A DNA stretch of 64,000 nt from CAWBBA01 sp963729795. Its GTDB lineage: Bacteria > Desulfobacterota > Desulfomonilia > Desulfomonilales > Desulfomonilaceae. The stretch is taken from assembly GCA_963729795.1 (NCBI GenBank), contig CAVSPC010000016.1:1-64000 (forward strand), written 5' to 3'. The notes under the pieces were generated by a model, which had not been told where the DNA came from, searched no databases, and was given only the letters and a program-made list of their open reading frames with translations. Below, in pieces: positions 18,000-26,904 of the stretch (within the stretch, counting starts at the first letter, position 1; the number at the start of each line of letters is the position of its first letter). The position numbers were made by a program, and so were the translations under genes.

Positions 18000-18211
18000 C
18001 TAGGAGGCTGTTGCGTAATCCCGCGTCCCGCGGGACTTTCCCGAATTCGTGGCACGATGGTGACTATTGTATCGGGATCTCTCAGAGACGGCCACGGAAA
18101 AAACTTAGTATGTCAGACTCCTAGGAGCCGGGGAGAGGTAACGGAACAATGAGCGGAACCTCCACGTAGCACGATGGCGCCTACGATTGAGGTTGCGCGA
18201 CAGGCTCCTAG
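18000..18211 (+). mobile_element. MITE-like element, family A copy 3 (212 bp)
   Basis: The third copy has exactly the same 212-bp length and the same ends as copies 1 and 2. It stops 29 bp before the first gene of the GT/GH130 operon. Transcription of that operon must therefore start within or upstream of the element. Confidence 0.88.
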
Positions 18212-18240
18212 ATCAAGTTTAAGCCGAGGATACTAATTCT

Positions 18241-20532
18241 ATGGGAATAAACGGAGAACGAGGGCAACTCGAAAACCCAGTCTCGGTGCCCGATCTTGAC
18301 GTGGTGTACATAGGAACATTTGTTCCAAAAAAGTGTGGAATTGCGACATTCACCAATGACCTAGGCGATTCCGTTGCCCGAGAGATGGGTGGCAGGCCAT
18401 ACAGAGTTGTTGCTTTGACCGACCGGGCAGGCGCGTACGATTACCCTTCTCAGGTCACGTTTGAGATCCGAAAGAATGTGATTCGTGATTACGCACTGGC
18501 CGCGGAGTATCTTAACGGATCGTCCGCCCAGATAATCAGTCTGCAGCACGAATTTGGGATCTTCGGAGGGGAAGCGGGCAAGTACCTCTCGGTATTGCTG
18601 TGCCATTTGAAAAAAACCGTGGTAACGACTCTTCATACAATTTTGGAGAATCCTCTGAGGGACAACAGAGAGGCATTTGAAGATGTGATAAACTGCTCTC
18701 AGAGACTTGTTGCCATGAGCGAGACCGGCTCCAGAATGCTTAAGGATATATATCGCGTTCCGGAAAACAAGATCTCGGTAATACATCACGGTGTTCACGA
18801 TGTTCCCTTTGTTGATTCCAATTTTTATAAGGAACAATTCAATGTGGAAGGCTTGACTGTTCTTCTAACTTTCGGACTGTTAAGCCCCAACAAAGGGATA
18901 GAGACCGCCCTTGAAGCTCTTCCGGCCGTCGTAGAGAAGTACCCTGACACGGTATACATCATTCTGGGAGCGACGCATCCTGAAGTGAAGAAGCTTTATG
19001 GTGAAAAATATCGCTTATCTCTGGAACGAAAAGCCAGGGACCTGAAAATTGAAAATAATGTGGTATTCCAAAACAGATACGTCGATCTGAAGGAGCTAAA
19101 GGAATATATTTCTTGCTGTGATATTTACATAACACCCTATTTGGCCAAAGAGCAGATAACATCCGGAACACTGGCCTATGCTGTGGGAATGGGCAAGGCT
19201 GTAGTTTCTACTCCGTACTGGTACGCTGAAGAATTGCTCTCAGATTCACGAGGCGTATTGGTCGATTTTCGCGATACAAAAGGTATGGCCAACGCGCTGA
19301 TCGATTTAATCAGCGACTCGGTACGCCGCAACAGAATGCGGAAGTCTGCCTATGAGTACGGGCGTACAATGACATGGGATGAGGTGGGCCGCCAGTACGC
19401 GAAGATGTTTCTGGAAGTGCTCCGAGAGCGGGAGAATCTGGACGTCGGGTCCATCTGGACGCGAAAAAGGCTGCCTCAGACTACTCTCCCCGAATTGAAG
19501 CTCGACCACCTGATCTCTCTGTCCGATAACGTCGGCTTACTCCAACACGCTTGTTACGGTATACCTCATAGAGATCACGGTTATAGCGCTGATGATGTTG
19601 GTCGAGGACTTGCAGCAATCATGACGCTTTATAATCAGGAAAAGGACGACCAAGTCCTCCCCTGGATTCGGACTTATGTCAGCTTCCTGAAGCATTCACA
19701 GACGGAAACTGGTCATTTTCACAATTTCATGTCGTACGATCGGCGGTTTCAGGACGGGCAAGGTAGCGAGGACACGCTCGGTAGGGTGCTTTGGGGCCTT
19801 GGCACCGTGGTCAGATGGGGTCCCAAGGAGCAGACACGAGCCTTGGCTCAAGGCATGATGCACACGGCAGTACCCAGGGTTTTGGAGCTTCAGGCCCCAA
19901 GGGCTATGGCTTACAGCATAATCGGCATTTACCACCTGCTGCAAAAATTTCAGGGAGCCAGCCAGTTCAGACGACTCCTGGTTCAATTGGCCGACCAGTT
20001 GGTCGATTTATACAAAGAAAATAGAACTGTCGACTGGCATTGGTTCGAGGATGCAATAACATACGGTAATGCTAAAATCAGTGAGGCGCTGCTGAGAGCT
20101 TACCAGGTAACCAAAAACGAAGAGTACAGGAACGTTGCCCTGGAATCGCTGGATTTTCTTACTAAAGTACAGTGGAATGGAGTGTATTTTGAACTCGTCG
20201 GCAATGACGGTTGGTATCCGAAAGGCGGAGAACGGGCCTTCTTCGGACAACAACCCATAGACGCCGGGTACCTTGTGGAAGCTTACGTTGCAGCTTCCGG
20301 AGTGCGCGACAAATACAAATACCTGGAACAAGCGCGGCTTGCTTTTGAATGGTTCCTGGGACGGAACAGACTTAATGCCGCTCTTTACGATTTTGCGGAC
20401 GGCTCTGTGGCGGACGGGATAGACTCCAATGGAATCAGTGCCAATCAAGGCGCGGAATCTGTGGTGTGCTATCTTCTTGCGGTTCTGAGCCTTTCTCAAC
20501 TGAAAGCTCAGCGGATTCAACCTTCCAAGTGA
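18241..20532 (+). CDS. GT4 glycosyltransferase fused to an alpha/alpha-toroid (six-hairpin glycosidase-like) domain
   Basis: This 763-residue protein has two parts. Residues about 20-395 are a GT-B fold family 4 glycosyltransferase: GTFVPKKCGIATF at the N-terminal Rossmann loop, ISLQHEFGIFGGEAG, HHGVHD, the donor-domain motif FGLLSPNKGIETAL, and TSGTLAYAVGMGKAVVSTPYWYAEE in place of the usual EX7E. Residues about 410-755 are a helical region with repeated W/Y/F-G patterns (HDGYSADDVGRG-like RDHGYSADD, YDRRFQDGQGSEDTLGR, PRAMAYSIIG, WHWFEDAITYGNAKI, QQPIDAGYLVEAY). These match an (alpha/alpha)6 toroid of the six-hairpin type. It is cytoplasmic, with no signal peptide. It is the first of five genes read in one direction. 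The combination suggests a bifunctional enzyme; the sugar and acceptor are unknown. Confidence 0.85.
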   Translation: MGINGERGQLENPVSVPDLDVVYIGTFVPKKCGIATFTNDLGDSVAREMGGRPYRVVALTDRAGAYDYPSQVTFEIRKNVIRDYALAAEYLNGSSAQIISLQHEFGIFGGEAGKYLSVLLCHLKKTVVTTLHTILENPLRDNREAFEDVINCSQRLVAMSETGSRMLKDIYRVPENKISVIHHGVHDVPFVDSNFYKEQFNVEGLTVLLTFGLLSPNKGIETALEALPAVVEKYPDTVYIILGATHPEVKKLYGEKYRLSLERKARDLKIENNVVFQNRYVDLKELKEYISCCDIYITPYLAKEQITSGTLAYAVGMGKAVVSTPYWYAEELLSDSRGVLVDFRDTKGMANALIDLISDSVRRNRMRKSAYEYGRTMTWDEVGRQYAKMFLEVLRERENLDVGSIWTRKRLPQTTLPELKLDHLISLSDNVGLLQHACYGIPHRDHGYSADDVGRGLAAIMTLYNQEKDDQVLPWIRTYVSFLKHSQTETGHFHNFMSYDRRFQDGQGSEDTLGRVLWGLGTVVRWGPKEQTRALAQGMMHTAVPRVLELQAPRAMAYSIIGIYHLLQKFQGASQFRRLLVQLADQLVDLYKENRTVDWHWFEDAITYGNAKISEALLRAYQVTKNEEYRNVALESLDFLTKVQWNGVYFELVGNDGWYPKGGERAFFGQQPIDAGYLVEAYVAASGVRDKYKYLEQARLAFEWFLGRNRLNAALYDFADGSVADGIDSNGISANQGAESVVCYLLAVLSLSQLKAQRIQPSK

Positions 20533-20707
20533 GAACCTACCTGTTCGCAAGCTGTCTTAAGAATGGCGGTGAACATCTCCAACGGCTACTCGCTGAGTTA
20601 GCGGCCACAAAGTCCTGCAAGAAGTTGCCCTCCTAACGAATGCTGCCCATGGTGTTTACTCCTTGTAAAGGAAACGCCTTTCGGCTAAAAGCCCCAAGAG
20701 CAATAAT

Positions 20708-20729
20708 GCATGTCCCGTGTCGGGCATGC
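20708..20729. repeat. hairpin in the leader between two GT genes
   Basis: GCATG-T-CCCG pairs with CGGG-CATGC around a TGT loop (20708-20729). It lies in the 298-bp gap between the first and second genes of the operon. There is no T-run, so a role in mRNA stability or partial attenuation is possible but unproven. Confidence 0.4.
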
Positions 20730-20830
20730 TGCGACACCGACAAAATCGAGGACTCTCCTATCGTTTCGAGGCCGCTGGTTCATGTGACTTGCGGGAAACG
20801 AAGCGCTGGAAATAGAGAAAAGGACTTTCG

Positions 20831-22063
20831 ATGAGCGATTCAGCCCCAATTGTAATCATTTCAAGTTATCCCCCCCGTCTGTGTGGAATCGCTACTTTCG
20901 CCGAGGAAGCAAGGGAATTCATTCAGAAGGCCAATCCGGACAGAGAAGTGCTCGTAATAAGCCACACGGATGGTCAAGGGGATGGCGTCTTTCCTATCAT
21001 TGACATGACCCAGAGAGACTGGTGGAAGACTGTGGCAAGAAAGGTTTATGAACTGCGCCCACACGCTATCCATCTGGAACATGAGTATGGCCTCTATGAG
21101 TATTACGACTCGAGAGGGCAAGGCGATGGAAACGAAGGCTTTCTGGACTTGCTGGAGGAAATCAATGATTTTCCCACGATTGTAGAGCCGCATACGGTCC
21201 ACGGCAGGTTGCGGGATTTTGAGGCGAATTTCATTTACCAAATGTGCGAGCGCGCACGGGTAGTTCTGTTCAAGTGCCATTACCAGAAATGGCGTCTGGA
21301 TTGGAATTTCGTCGGCCGCGGATGGCAAACGCCGAGGAACGTCATGGTGGTTCCTCACGGCGCTAGGCCTGATAAGCGCTGGGGAATCGAGGATGTCCCT
21401 ATCCTCAGGGAAGAGCTGGGCTTGGACAAAGTTCCGTGGCTTGGCAAACACCTGGTTGGCATGGTCGGATGGATACAGTCGAACAAGCGATGGGACATTC
21501 TGACTTCCATGTGGGAAGACATTCATGCGCAGATCCTTGCTCAGTCAGGACATGACTGGGACCTCCTGGCCGCGGGGTCCATGAGAGATCCTAATCACTT
21601 GTCCGACTTCAATCACTACCGCGAGCAATTGAAGGTTCTGGAAGGAAAAGAGCTTGCCCACTACTTTGAGTTTGTTCCGCGTGGAGAAATCTATTACAAA
21701 GTTATGGCAATCTGTGATTTCATAGTCTTGCCTTCTACTGACGAGACGCAATCCGGAACACTTGCGCGAATTATTGCGCTCAATAAACCGTATATAACCA
21801 CGGCTCCGATGGAGGGATTGACGGCTCAGACATTGGAGAGTGGAGGCGGTTTGCTGTTTACCACCAAAGGTATGTTGAGAAACCAGGTTATCGAAATGGC
21901 TTGTGACGAAGAGTTGCGTCTGCGCCTGGGAGAAAACCTCAAGAAATATCTTGACGAGGTGGTTTCCTGGGAACTAGTGGCAAACCAATACAACGAGGCC
22001 TACGAGTTGGCTCGGCAATCGGTGGTCACTGGGCGGCCGGTCGAGCTTCCTCTTGAATTCTAA
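20831..22063 (+). CDS. GT4 family glycosyltransferase
   Basis: This is a 410-residue GT-B glycosyltransferase. The N-terminal half shows VIISSYPPRLCGIATFAEEARE, the same glycine-containing loop as the gene before it, and HLEHEYGLYEYY. The donor half shows VVPHGARPDK, GMVGWIQSNKRWD, AICDFIVLPSTDETQSGTLARIIALNKPYI (the family C-terminal motif, again with SGT rather than the classical EX7E), and a tail helix. The start is supported by AAAAGGA 7 nt upstream. The region between this and the first gene is 298 bp, while later genes are tightly spaced, so a second internal promoter is possible. It probably uses a GDP- or UDP-sugar donor; the neighbouring GH130 and cupin point to GDP-mannose (inference). 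Confidence 0.88.
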   Translation: MSDSAPIVIISSYPPRLCGIATFAEEAREFIQKANPDREVLVISHTDGQGDGVFPIIDMTQRDWWKTVARKVYELRPHAIHLEHEYGLYEYYDSRGQGDGNEGFLDLLEEINDFPTIVEPHTVHGRLRDFEANFIYQMCERARVVLFKCHYQKWRLDWNFVGRGWQTPRNVMVVPHGARPDKRWGIEDVPILREELGLDKVPWLGKHLVGMVGWIQSNKRWDILTSMWEDIHAQILAQSGHDWDLLAAGSMRDPNHLSDFNHYREQLKVLEGKELAHYFEFVPRGEIYYKVMAICDFIVLPSTDETQSGTLARIIALNKPYITTAPMEGLTAQTLESGGGLLFTTKGMLRNQVIEMACDEELRLRLGENLKKYLDEVVSWELVANQYNEAYELARQSVVTGRPVELPLEF

Positions 22064-22088
22064 TGAATATGCTGAGGACATCTCAAAC

Positions 22089-23060
22089 ATGAGATATGTA
22101 CTTGAGGGCTGTCATCTTGAGTTGTTCAAGAGATATGAAGCAAATCCAATTCTCACCTGTCGAGATTGGCCCTACCCTGTTAATTCGGTGTTTAATCCCG
22201 GTGCCGCGTCAGTCGACGGTCGGTCGCTGCTTTTGGCTCGGGTGGAAGACAAGCGCGGATTCTCCCATCTATGCGTGGCTCGCAGCAGCGACGGAATTAC
22301 CAACTGGACCATCGATCAACAGCCGTCATTCGAGCCGCGGCCTGAGAAGTACCCGGAAGAAATTTGGGGATTAGAAGACCCGCGCGTGACATGGATAGAT
22401 GAACTCGGGCTGTGGGTCATAACCTACACTGCCTATTCGACGGCAGGTCCTTTGGTTTCTCTTGCCACGACACCTGACTTTGTCAACTTTGAGAGGCGCG
22501 GCACCGTCATGCCACCTGAAGATAAAGATGCTGCGCTTTTCCCCGTGAAATTCAAAGGTCGCTACGCGATGCTTCACAGGCCCGTTTCGACTTTCCCAGG
22601 AGCCGGCGCACACATGTGGATTTCTTTTTCGCCGGATTTAAAGCACTGGGGAGATCATCAGATAGTGCTCCCCGCGAGACGAGGCGGATGGTGGGACGCC
22701 AACAAGATCGGTCTCTCGCCGCCTCCCCTTCAAACTTCCGAAGGATGGTTGATCCTTTACCACGGCGTACGCGAAACAGTGAGAGGGGGCATTTACCGGC
22801 TGGGATTGGCTCTCTTGGATTTGGAGGACCCAACTCACGTGCTCAGGCGATCAGACCAGTGGGTTTTTGCGCCCGATGCTCCCTATGAACGAGACGGGGA
22901 TGTGGGCCAAGTGGTATTTCCATGCGGATGGATTGCCCAGGGCGATGAAATCAGGCTATACTACGGTGGGGCTGATACGTGTATAGCCCTAGCTACCGCT
23001 AATTTGAGCGATTTATTGGAATTTGTAAAGAATTGCCCGGAAGTAAGTAGCCAAGACTAA
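22089..23060 (+). CDS. GH130 family glycoside phosphorylase (mannoside phosphorylase-like)
   Basis: GH130 enzymes cleave beta-mannosides with phosphate to give mannose 1-phosphate; some act in the reverse, synthetic direction. This 323-residue five-bladed beta-propeller shows the family signatures: RYEANPIL...WPYPVNSVFNPGA near the start, LLLARVEDKRGFSHL, WGLEDPRVTWI, ITYTAYS, HRPVSTFPGAGAHMWISFSPDLKHWG, LILYHGVRE, GIYRLGLALLDLEDP, and the closing YYGGADTCIALA. The putative catalytic Asp lies in the GLEDPR segment. I chose ATG 22089 with GAGGA upstream rather than the TTG at 22053, which overlaps the preceding gene. The exact linkage (beta-1,2 or beta-1,4) cannot be read from sequence. Confidence 0.92.
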   Translation: MRYVLEGCHLELFKRYEANPILTCRDWPYPVNSVFNPGAASVDGRSLLLARVEDKRGFSHLCVARSSDGITNWTIDQQPSFEPRPEKYPEEIWGLEDPRVTWIDELGLWVITYTAYSTAGPLVSLATTPDFVNFERRGTVMPPEDKDAALFPVKFKGRYAMLHRPVSTFPGAGAHMWISFSPDLKHWGDHQIVLPARRGGWWDANKIGLSPPPLQTSEGWLILYHGVRETVRGGIYRLGLALLDLEDPTHVLRRSDQWVFAPDAPYERDGDVGQVVFPCGWIAQGDEIRLYYGGADTCIALATANLSDLLEFVKNCPEVSSQD

Positions 23061-23080
23061 TTAAGTACGGAGGCCAGGGA

Positions 23081-24433
23081 ATGCGTGTAGCCATGTTGTC
23101 CCCCATCGCCTGGCGGACCCCTCCTCGACACTACGGCCCATGGGAGAGAGTGACTTCGCTCTTGACCGAAGGGCTGGTTGCCCGGGGCGTTGACGTCACC
23201 CTGTTCGCAACCGCCGATTCAGAAACAAAAGGCAAGCTACATTCAATTGTCCCAAGGCCTTACGAGGAAGACAAAAAGCTCGATCCTAAAGTATGGGAGT
23301 GTCTTCACGTGAGCGAAGTCTTTGAGAAGGCTGCTGAGTTTGATCTGATCCATAATCATTACGATTTCTTGCCTCTCACATACTCCGGCCTTATCGAGAC
23401 CCCGGTTCTAACGACCATTCACGGGTTTTCTTCACCACGGATCCTGCCTGTTTACAAGAAATACAACAAGAAAGCCTACTATGTGTCTATCAGCAACTCA
23501 GATCGGTCACCCGAACTTGACTACATTGCAACCGTGTATCACGGCATCGATCTCGAAAACTTCACGCTGAACGAGGCTAATGGAAAATACCTCTTGTTCT
23601 TCGGCCGCATCCATCCCGATAAAGGGGTCCGGGAGGCCATAGAAATATCAAGACTGGCAGAGATGAACCTGACAATCGCGGGCATCATCCAGGACGAAGG
23701 ATACTTTGATACTGAAATCGTCCCCCAACTGGATGGCGACAGAGTGAAATACATAGGAAGCGTTGGTCCCCAGATGCGAAACACGCTCCTGGGGGGTGCG
23801 TACGCTCTCCTCCATCCGATACGATTTGAAGAGCCGTTTGGCTTGTCGGTGGTAGAGAGCAATGCCTGCGGAACGCCGGTCATCGCCTTCAACCGGGGCT
23901 CCATGCCGGAAATCATTGAAAACGGTCTCAACGGATTCCTCGTTTCGGACGTGTCTCAGGCCGTGGAAGCTGTCCGCAACGTAGCGGATCTATCTCGCAA
24001 AACGTGTAGAGACGTGGCCGAAGAGCGATTCTCCAAAAATCGCATGGTTGAAGAGTACTTGAAGGTGTACGCTCAGATTCTGGACGAAACTAAACGCGAG
24101 GACCATCGTCCGTGGGGGTACTATCAAGTGCTGTCCGACCTCCCGGATCATAAGGTCAAGCGCATCACGGTCTATCCGGGAAAGCGGCTGAGCCTCCAGC
24201 GACATCAGCATCGTCGCGAGCACTGGACCATTGTGCAGGGGACCGCTCAAGTGACGCGCGACTCCCAGCAAATTGTTATAAAAGCAGGAGAGTCCGTGGA
24301 TATCCCTCTGGGAGCTATTCACCGTGTGTTAAACCCTGGTGCGGAATCACTGGTTTTTATTGAAGTTCAGATGGGCGACTACTTTGGTGAGGATGATATA
24401 GAGCGCCTAGAAGACGACTTTGGAAGAATTTGA
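23081..24433 (+). CDS. GT4 glycosyltransferase fused to a phosphomannose isomerase-type cupin
   Basis: This is a 450-residue fusion. Residues 1-335 form a GT4 glycosyltransferase: MLSPIAWRTPPRHYGPWERV, IHNHYDFLPLTY, TIHGFSSP, YHGIDLENF, FFGRIHPDKG, and the donor motif EEPFGLSVVESNACGTPVIAFNRGSMPEII with intact EX7E. Residues about 345-450 are the C-terminal cupin seen in type II phosphomannose isomerase/GDP-mannose pyrophosphorylases (ManC/AlgA): RPWGYYQVLSD, VKRITVYPGKRLSLQRHQHRREHW, and ESVDIPLGAIHRVLNPG ending in FGEDDIERLEDDFGR. Metal-binding His and Glu of the cupin are visible in QRHQHRREHW and AIHRV. GGAGG precedes the ATG. A fusion of a transferase with a mannose-6-phosphate-isomerase module strongly suggests mannosyl chemistry. 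Confidence 0.92.
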   Translation: MRVAMLSPIAWRTPPRHYGPWERVTSLLTEGLVARGVDVTLFATADSETKGKLHSIVPRPYEEDKKLDPKVWECLHVSEVFEKAAEFDLIHNHYDFLPLTYSGLIETPVLTTIHGFSSPRILPVYKKYNKKAYYVSISNSDRSPELDYIATVYHGIDLENFTLNEANGKYLLFFGRIHPDKGVREAIEISRLAEMNLTIAGIIQDEGYFDTEIVPQLDGDRVKYIGSVGPQMRNTLLGGAYALLHPIRFEEPFGLSVVESNACGTPVIAFNRGSMPEIIENGLNGFLVSDVSQAVEAVRNVADLSRKTCRDVAEERFSKNRMVEEYLKVYAQILDETKREDHRPWGYYQVLSDLPDHKVKRITVYPGKRLSLQRHQHRREHWTIVQGTAQVTRDSQQIVIKAGESVDIPLGAIHRVLNPGAESLVFIEVQMGDYFGEDDIERLEDDFGRI

Positions 24434-24435
24434 CC

Positions 24436-25390
24436 ATGTCCATGCAAGTGTCCGCCGAACGATCTCTTATCCGCCGATTTAGTGGAAATCCCATCCTCAC
24501 GAAGGTGCAAGTCCCTTATCCGGTGGAAACAGTACACAATGCGGGGATGATCAAAGCCGATGGTCATTATATCATGGTATTCCGATCGCACCTTCGAAAC
24601 GGCCGCTCGATACTGGGTTTGGCAAGAAGCCAAGATGGATTCCGCTTCGAGGTCGATTCTCGTCCGTTCATGGTTCCGAGCATCCATGGAGTTTTCGGAG
24701 AATATGAAGAGTTCGGAGTTGAGGATCCTCGAATCTGTGCATTAAACGGCGAATACCTTATTACGTACAGTGCTTACTCCAGACACGGTGTAAGGATCGG
24801 CCTGGCCAGAACCGCAGATTTCAAATCGGTGGAGCGAATTGCGCTCATCACCCAGGCGGATTATAGGAATGTCGTCATCTTTCCTCAAAAATTCCATGAT
24901 CGTTTTGTTCGGCTGGACCGGCCCCATTCGGAAATAAGTCCGTGGTCGATTTGGATTTCCTATTCCCCTGATCTCATACACTGGGGTGATTCCAAGGTTG
25001 TCATGAAGCCTGTGGCTTATCACTGGGATCAGATGAAGATCGGCCCCGGAGCGACACCTTTCCGCACCGACAGAGGATGGCTTCACATTTATCACGGTGT
25101 TTATCAAACAATGGACGGCTGCAATATACAGGTTAGGAGCGGCCTTACACGATCTGGAAGATCCGTCGAAGATACTGGGCGTAGCGGACGAGTGGATTCT
25201 TCAACCCGAGGATCCGTGGGAAGTTACCGGCTATGTCCACAACGTGGTATTCACTTGCGGAGCAATCCCGGAAGACGACGGCACAGTGAAAATCTATTGG
25301 GGAGGTGCTGACACGGTAATGTGCGTGGGCACTGCTCAAGTTGATGATCTGGTAAACCTCTGTTTGACCAAGGCCCGACCTGCGTATTAA
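24436..25390 (+). pseudogene. second GH130 phosphorylase, split by a one-base frameshift
   Basis: The first frame runs from ATG 24436 through RRFSGNPIL...PYPVETVHNAGM, FRSHLRNGRSILGLARS, EYEEFGVEDPRICALNGEYLITYSAYS, RLDRPHSEISPWSIWISYSPDLIHWG, and WLHIYHGVYQTMDGC. It then loses homology. The family sequence resumes in the next frame at about 25124 (IYRLGAALHDLEDPSKILG) and runs to 25390 with WILQPEDPW and YWGGADTVMCVGTA. One extra base in the AT-rich GCAATATAC at 25121-25129 explains the shift. No slippery heptamer is visible, so this is a recent inactivation or an error in the sequence rather than programmed frameshifting. If whole, it would be about 317 residues. Its start lies 2 bp after the stop of the GT-cupin gene. 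Confidence 0.85.
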
Positions 25391-25424
25391 TTCTCATTCT
25401 TCTGAAGAAAGAGCCATCCTGGTT

Positions 25425-26768
25425 TCAGGATGATGAATCCAGATATTCCCTTATCCGCTTTCGGGTTGCCTGAAGGAAGAGTGCATCGACTTCCGGCTCG
25501 GCTGCGGACAAAAGTGAGCAGTTCTGGAAAAGCGGCTCTTTATCTATTGGATGACGGCTGGACTTCAGCGCCTCACCCCACATTTCAGTCCAGGGTAGAG
25601 GAGAGTATTCAGCGAGCTTCGGGAGGGCTCCGGCATGCAGAACACTTTCCACGTCTTCTTCGATCATGGCCTTTGATTGACCCGGGAGGCCCACGAGAAG
25701 GTATACGCCAATCTGTTGCCTGGAGAATCCTACTTCTTTCAGATTCGAGACGGCCTTCAGGAAGTCCTGCATGCTAGTCTTGCCTCCCGTGCGGGCATGA
25801 AACCCATCAGATGAACTCTCCAAACCCAATCGGATCGTCTCAAAGCCCGCTTTCATCATAGCTGATGCCACGCGCCCGCCGATGGCGGAGGCATGCAACC
25901 CGTTCGGGGTATGCCATCGCATGCCCGGGAATCTTGACGCGGCTGCCTCAAGGATCGGGAGTGCATGTTTGGCTGCATGCACAAGAAAAGCATCATCGTA
26001 GAGCACTATGTCCCGGACACCGTACTGCACCGAAGCAATTTCTATCTCACGAATAACGCACTCAGGATTTCGTCTTACGAACGGTGGGCTCGTTTTCTTT
26101 GAAGCGCAATATACACAGTTGAACGGGCAGCCTCGAGATGTGAGCAGCGGCAGGAATCTCACGCGACGCATTAGATCCAGACACGGGCTGAATTCAAGCT
26201 CTGGCTGACGTGAGTCAGGTTTCCCGACTACCCCTGTATGCCTGAAAAGTATCTGCCTCAGAGCCGCCTCGCCCGGACCCACCACTATCTCATCGGCGCC
26301 ACAGTTCTCTTCGGCATGCTCCGGCATAAGAGAAGCATATATTCCCCCCAACAGAATGGGCGTCTCGGGAAACACGGACCGGAGCAGTTGAATGGTCTCC
26401 TGTACTCCAGGATACCAGTACGTCATGAGGCTGGTCACAAGAATCGCCCGCGGCTCCGGCTCGCTTTCCAGATCTTTCCTGATCAATTCAGGGTGCACTC
26501 CGTATCGCGAATATGTTCTAGGAATGCCCGCCAGAGGCCGGGGTCTGGGAATAGGGGTCCTGTGAAAACGGCCGTGAGACAGGCGCTTTACCTTTGTCGG
26601 CGGCATTTCCGGATGATCCGGGTCGAGGCAATCCACGAGACGCGGCTCCCATCCCTGTCGCCTCAAGCTTGACGCAAGCACCAAAAGGCCCAGCGGCCGC
26701 GCCCAGAGATCGTAGGCGGCGAAGTCATGGATCCAGGGATTGACAAGGAGTATCACCGGTCTTTTCAT
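25425..26768 (-). CDS. radical SAM protein with N-terminal B12-binding-like domain
   Basis: The product is about 447 residues. The N-terminal 150 residues resemble a cobalamin-binding-type Rossmann domain (LLVNPWIHDFAAYDLWARPLGLLVLASSLRRQGWE...LVDCLDP, later ILLGGIYASLMPEHAEENCGADEIVVGPGE). The radical SAM core follows with the [4Fe-4S] motif SRGCPFNCVYCASKK and then DIVLYDDAFLV, RWHTPNGLHA and IRLGLESSSDGFHARTGGK. It is likely an iron-sulfur enzyme acting on an unknown substrate; these B12/radical SAM proteins include methyltransferases and ring-contracting enzymes. The ATG at 26768 has GAGGC upstream; a start at 26789 is possible. It converges with the GH130 gene and is divergent from ybaB. 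Confidence 0.88.
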   Translation of the reverse strand: MKRPVILLVNPWIHDFAAYDLWARPLGLLVLASSLRRQGWEPRLVDCLDPDHPEMPPTKVKRLSHGRFHRTPIPRPRPLAGIPRTYSRYGVHPELIRKDLESEPEPRAILVTSLMTYWYPGVQETIQLLRSVFPETPILLGGIYASLMPEHAEENCGADEIVVGPGEAALRQILFRHTGVVGKPDSRQPELEFSPCLDLMRRVRFLPLLTSRGCPFNCVYCASKKTSPPFVRRNPECVIREIEIASVQYGVRDIVLYDDAFLVHAAKHALPILEAAASRFPGMRWHTPNGLHASAIGGRVASAMMKAGFETIRLGLESSSDGFHARTGGKTSMQDFLKAVSNLKEVGFSRQQIGVYLLVGLPGQSKAMIEEDVESVLHAGALPKLAEYSPLPWTEMWGEALKSSRHPIDKEPLFQNCSLLSAAEPEVDALFLQATRKRIREYLDSSS

Positions 26769-26904
26769 CGTTTGTTTGCCTCGGGGCATTTCTTTTGATA
26801 GTCTTTAGCTCAAACCGGTGGGACCTTAATGCGGCACTTTACACGATTTGTCACACAGGCGGAATCCCATGTACCTGTACCCGACTCCAGGGAGGTAATA
26901 TCTA

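Noticed and set aside
20533..20830. Riboswitch in the gap between the first two GT genes
   Set aside because: Only a simple 9-bp hairpin is present; no match to a riboswitch consensus could be recognised.
25115..25135. Programmed ribosomal frameshift in the second GH130
   Set aside because: No slippery heptamer, stimulatory hairpin or upstream Shine-Dalgarno-like element is visible. The intact paralogue needs no shift.
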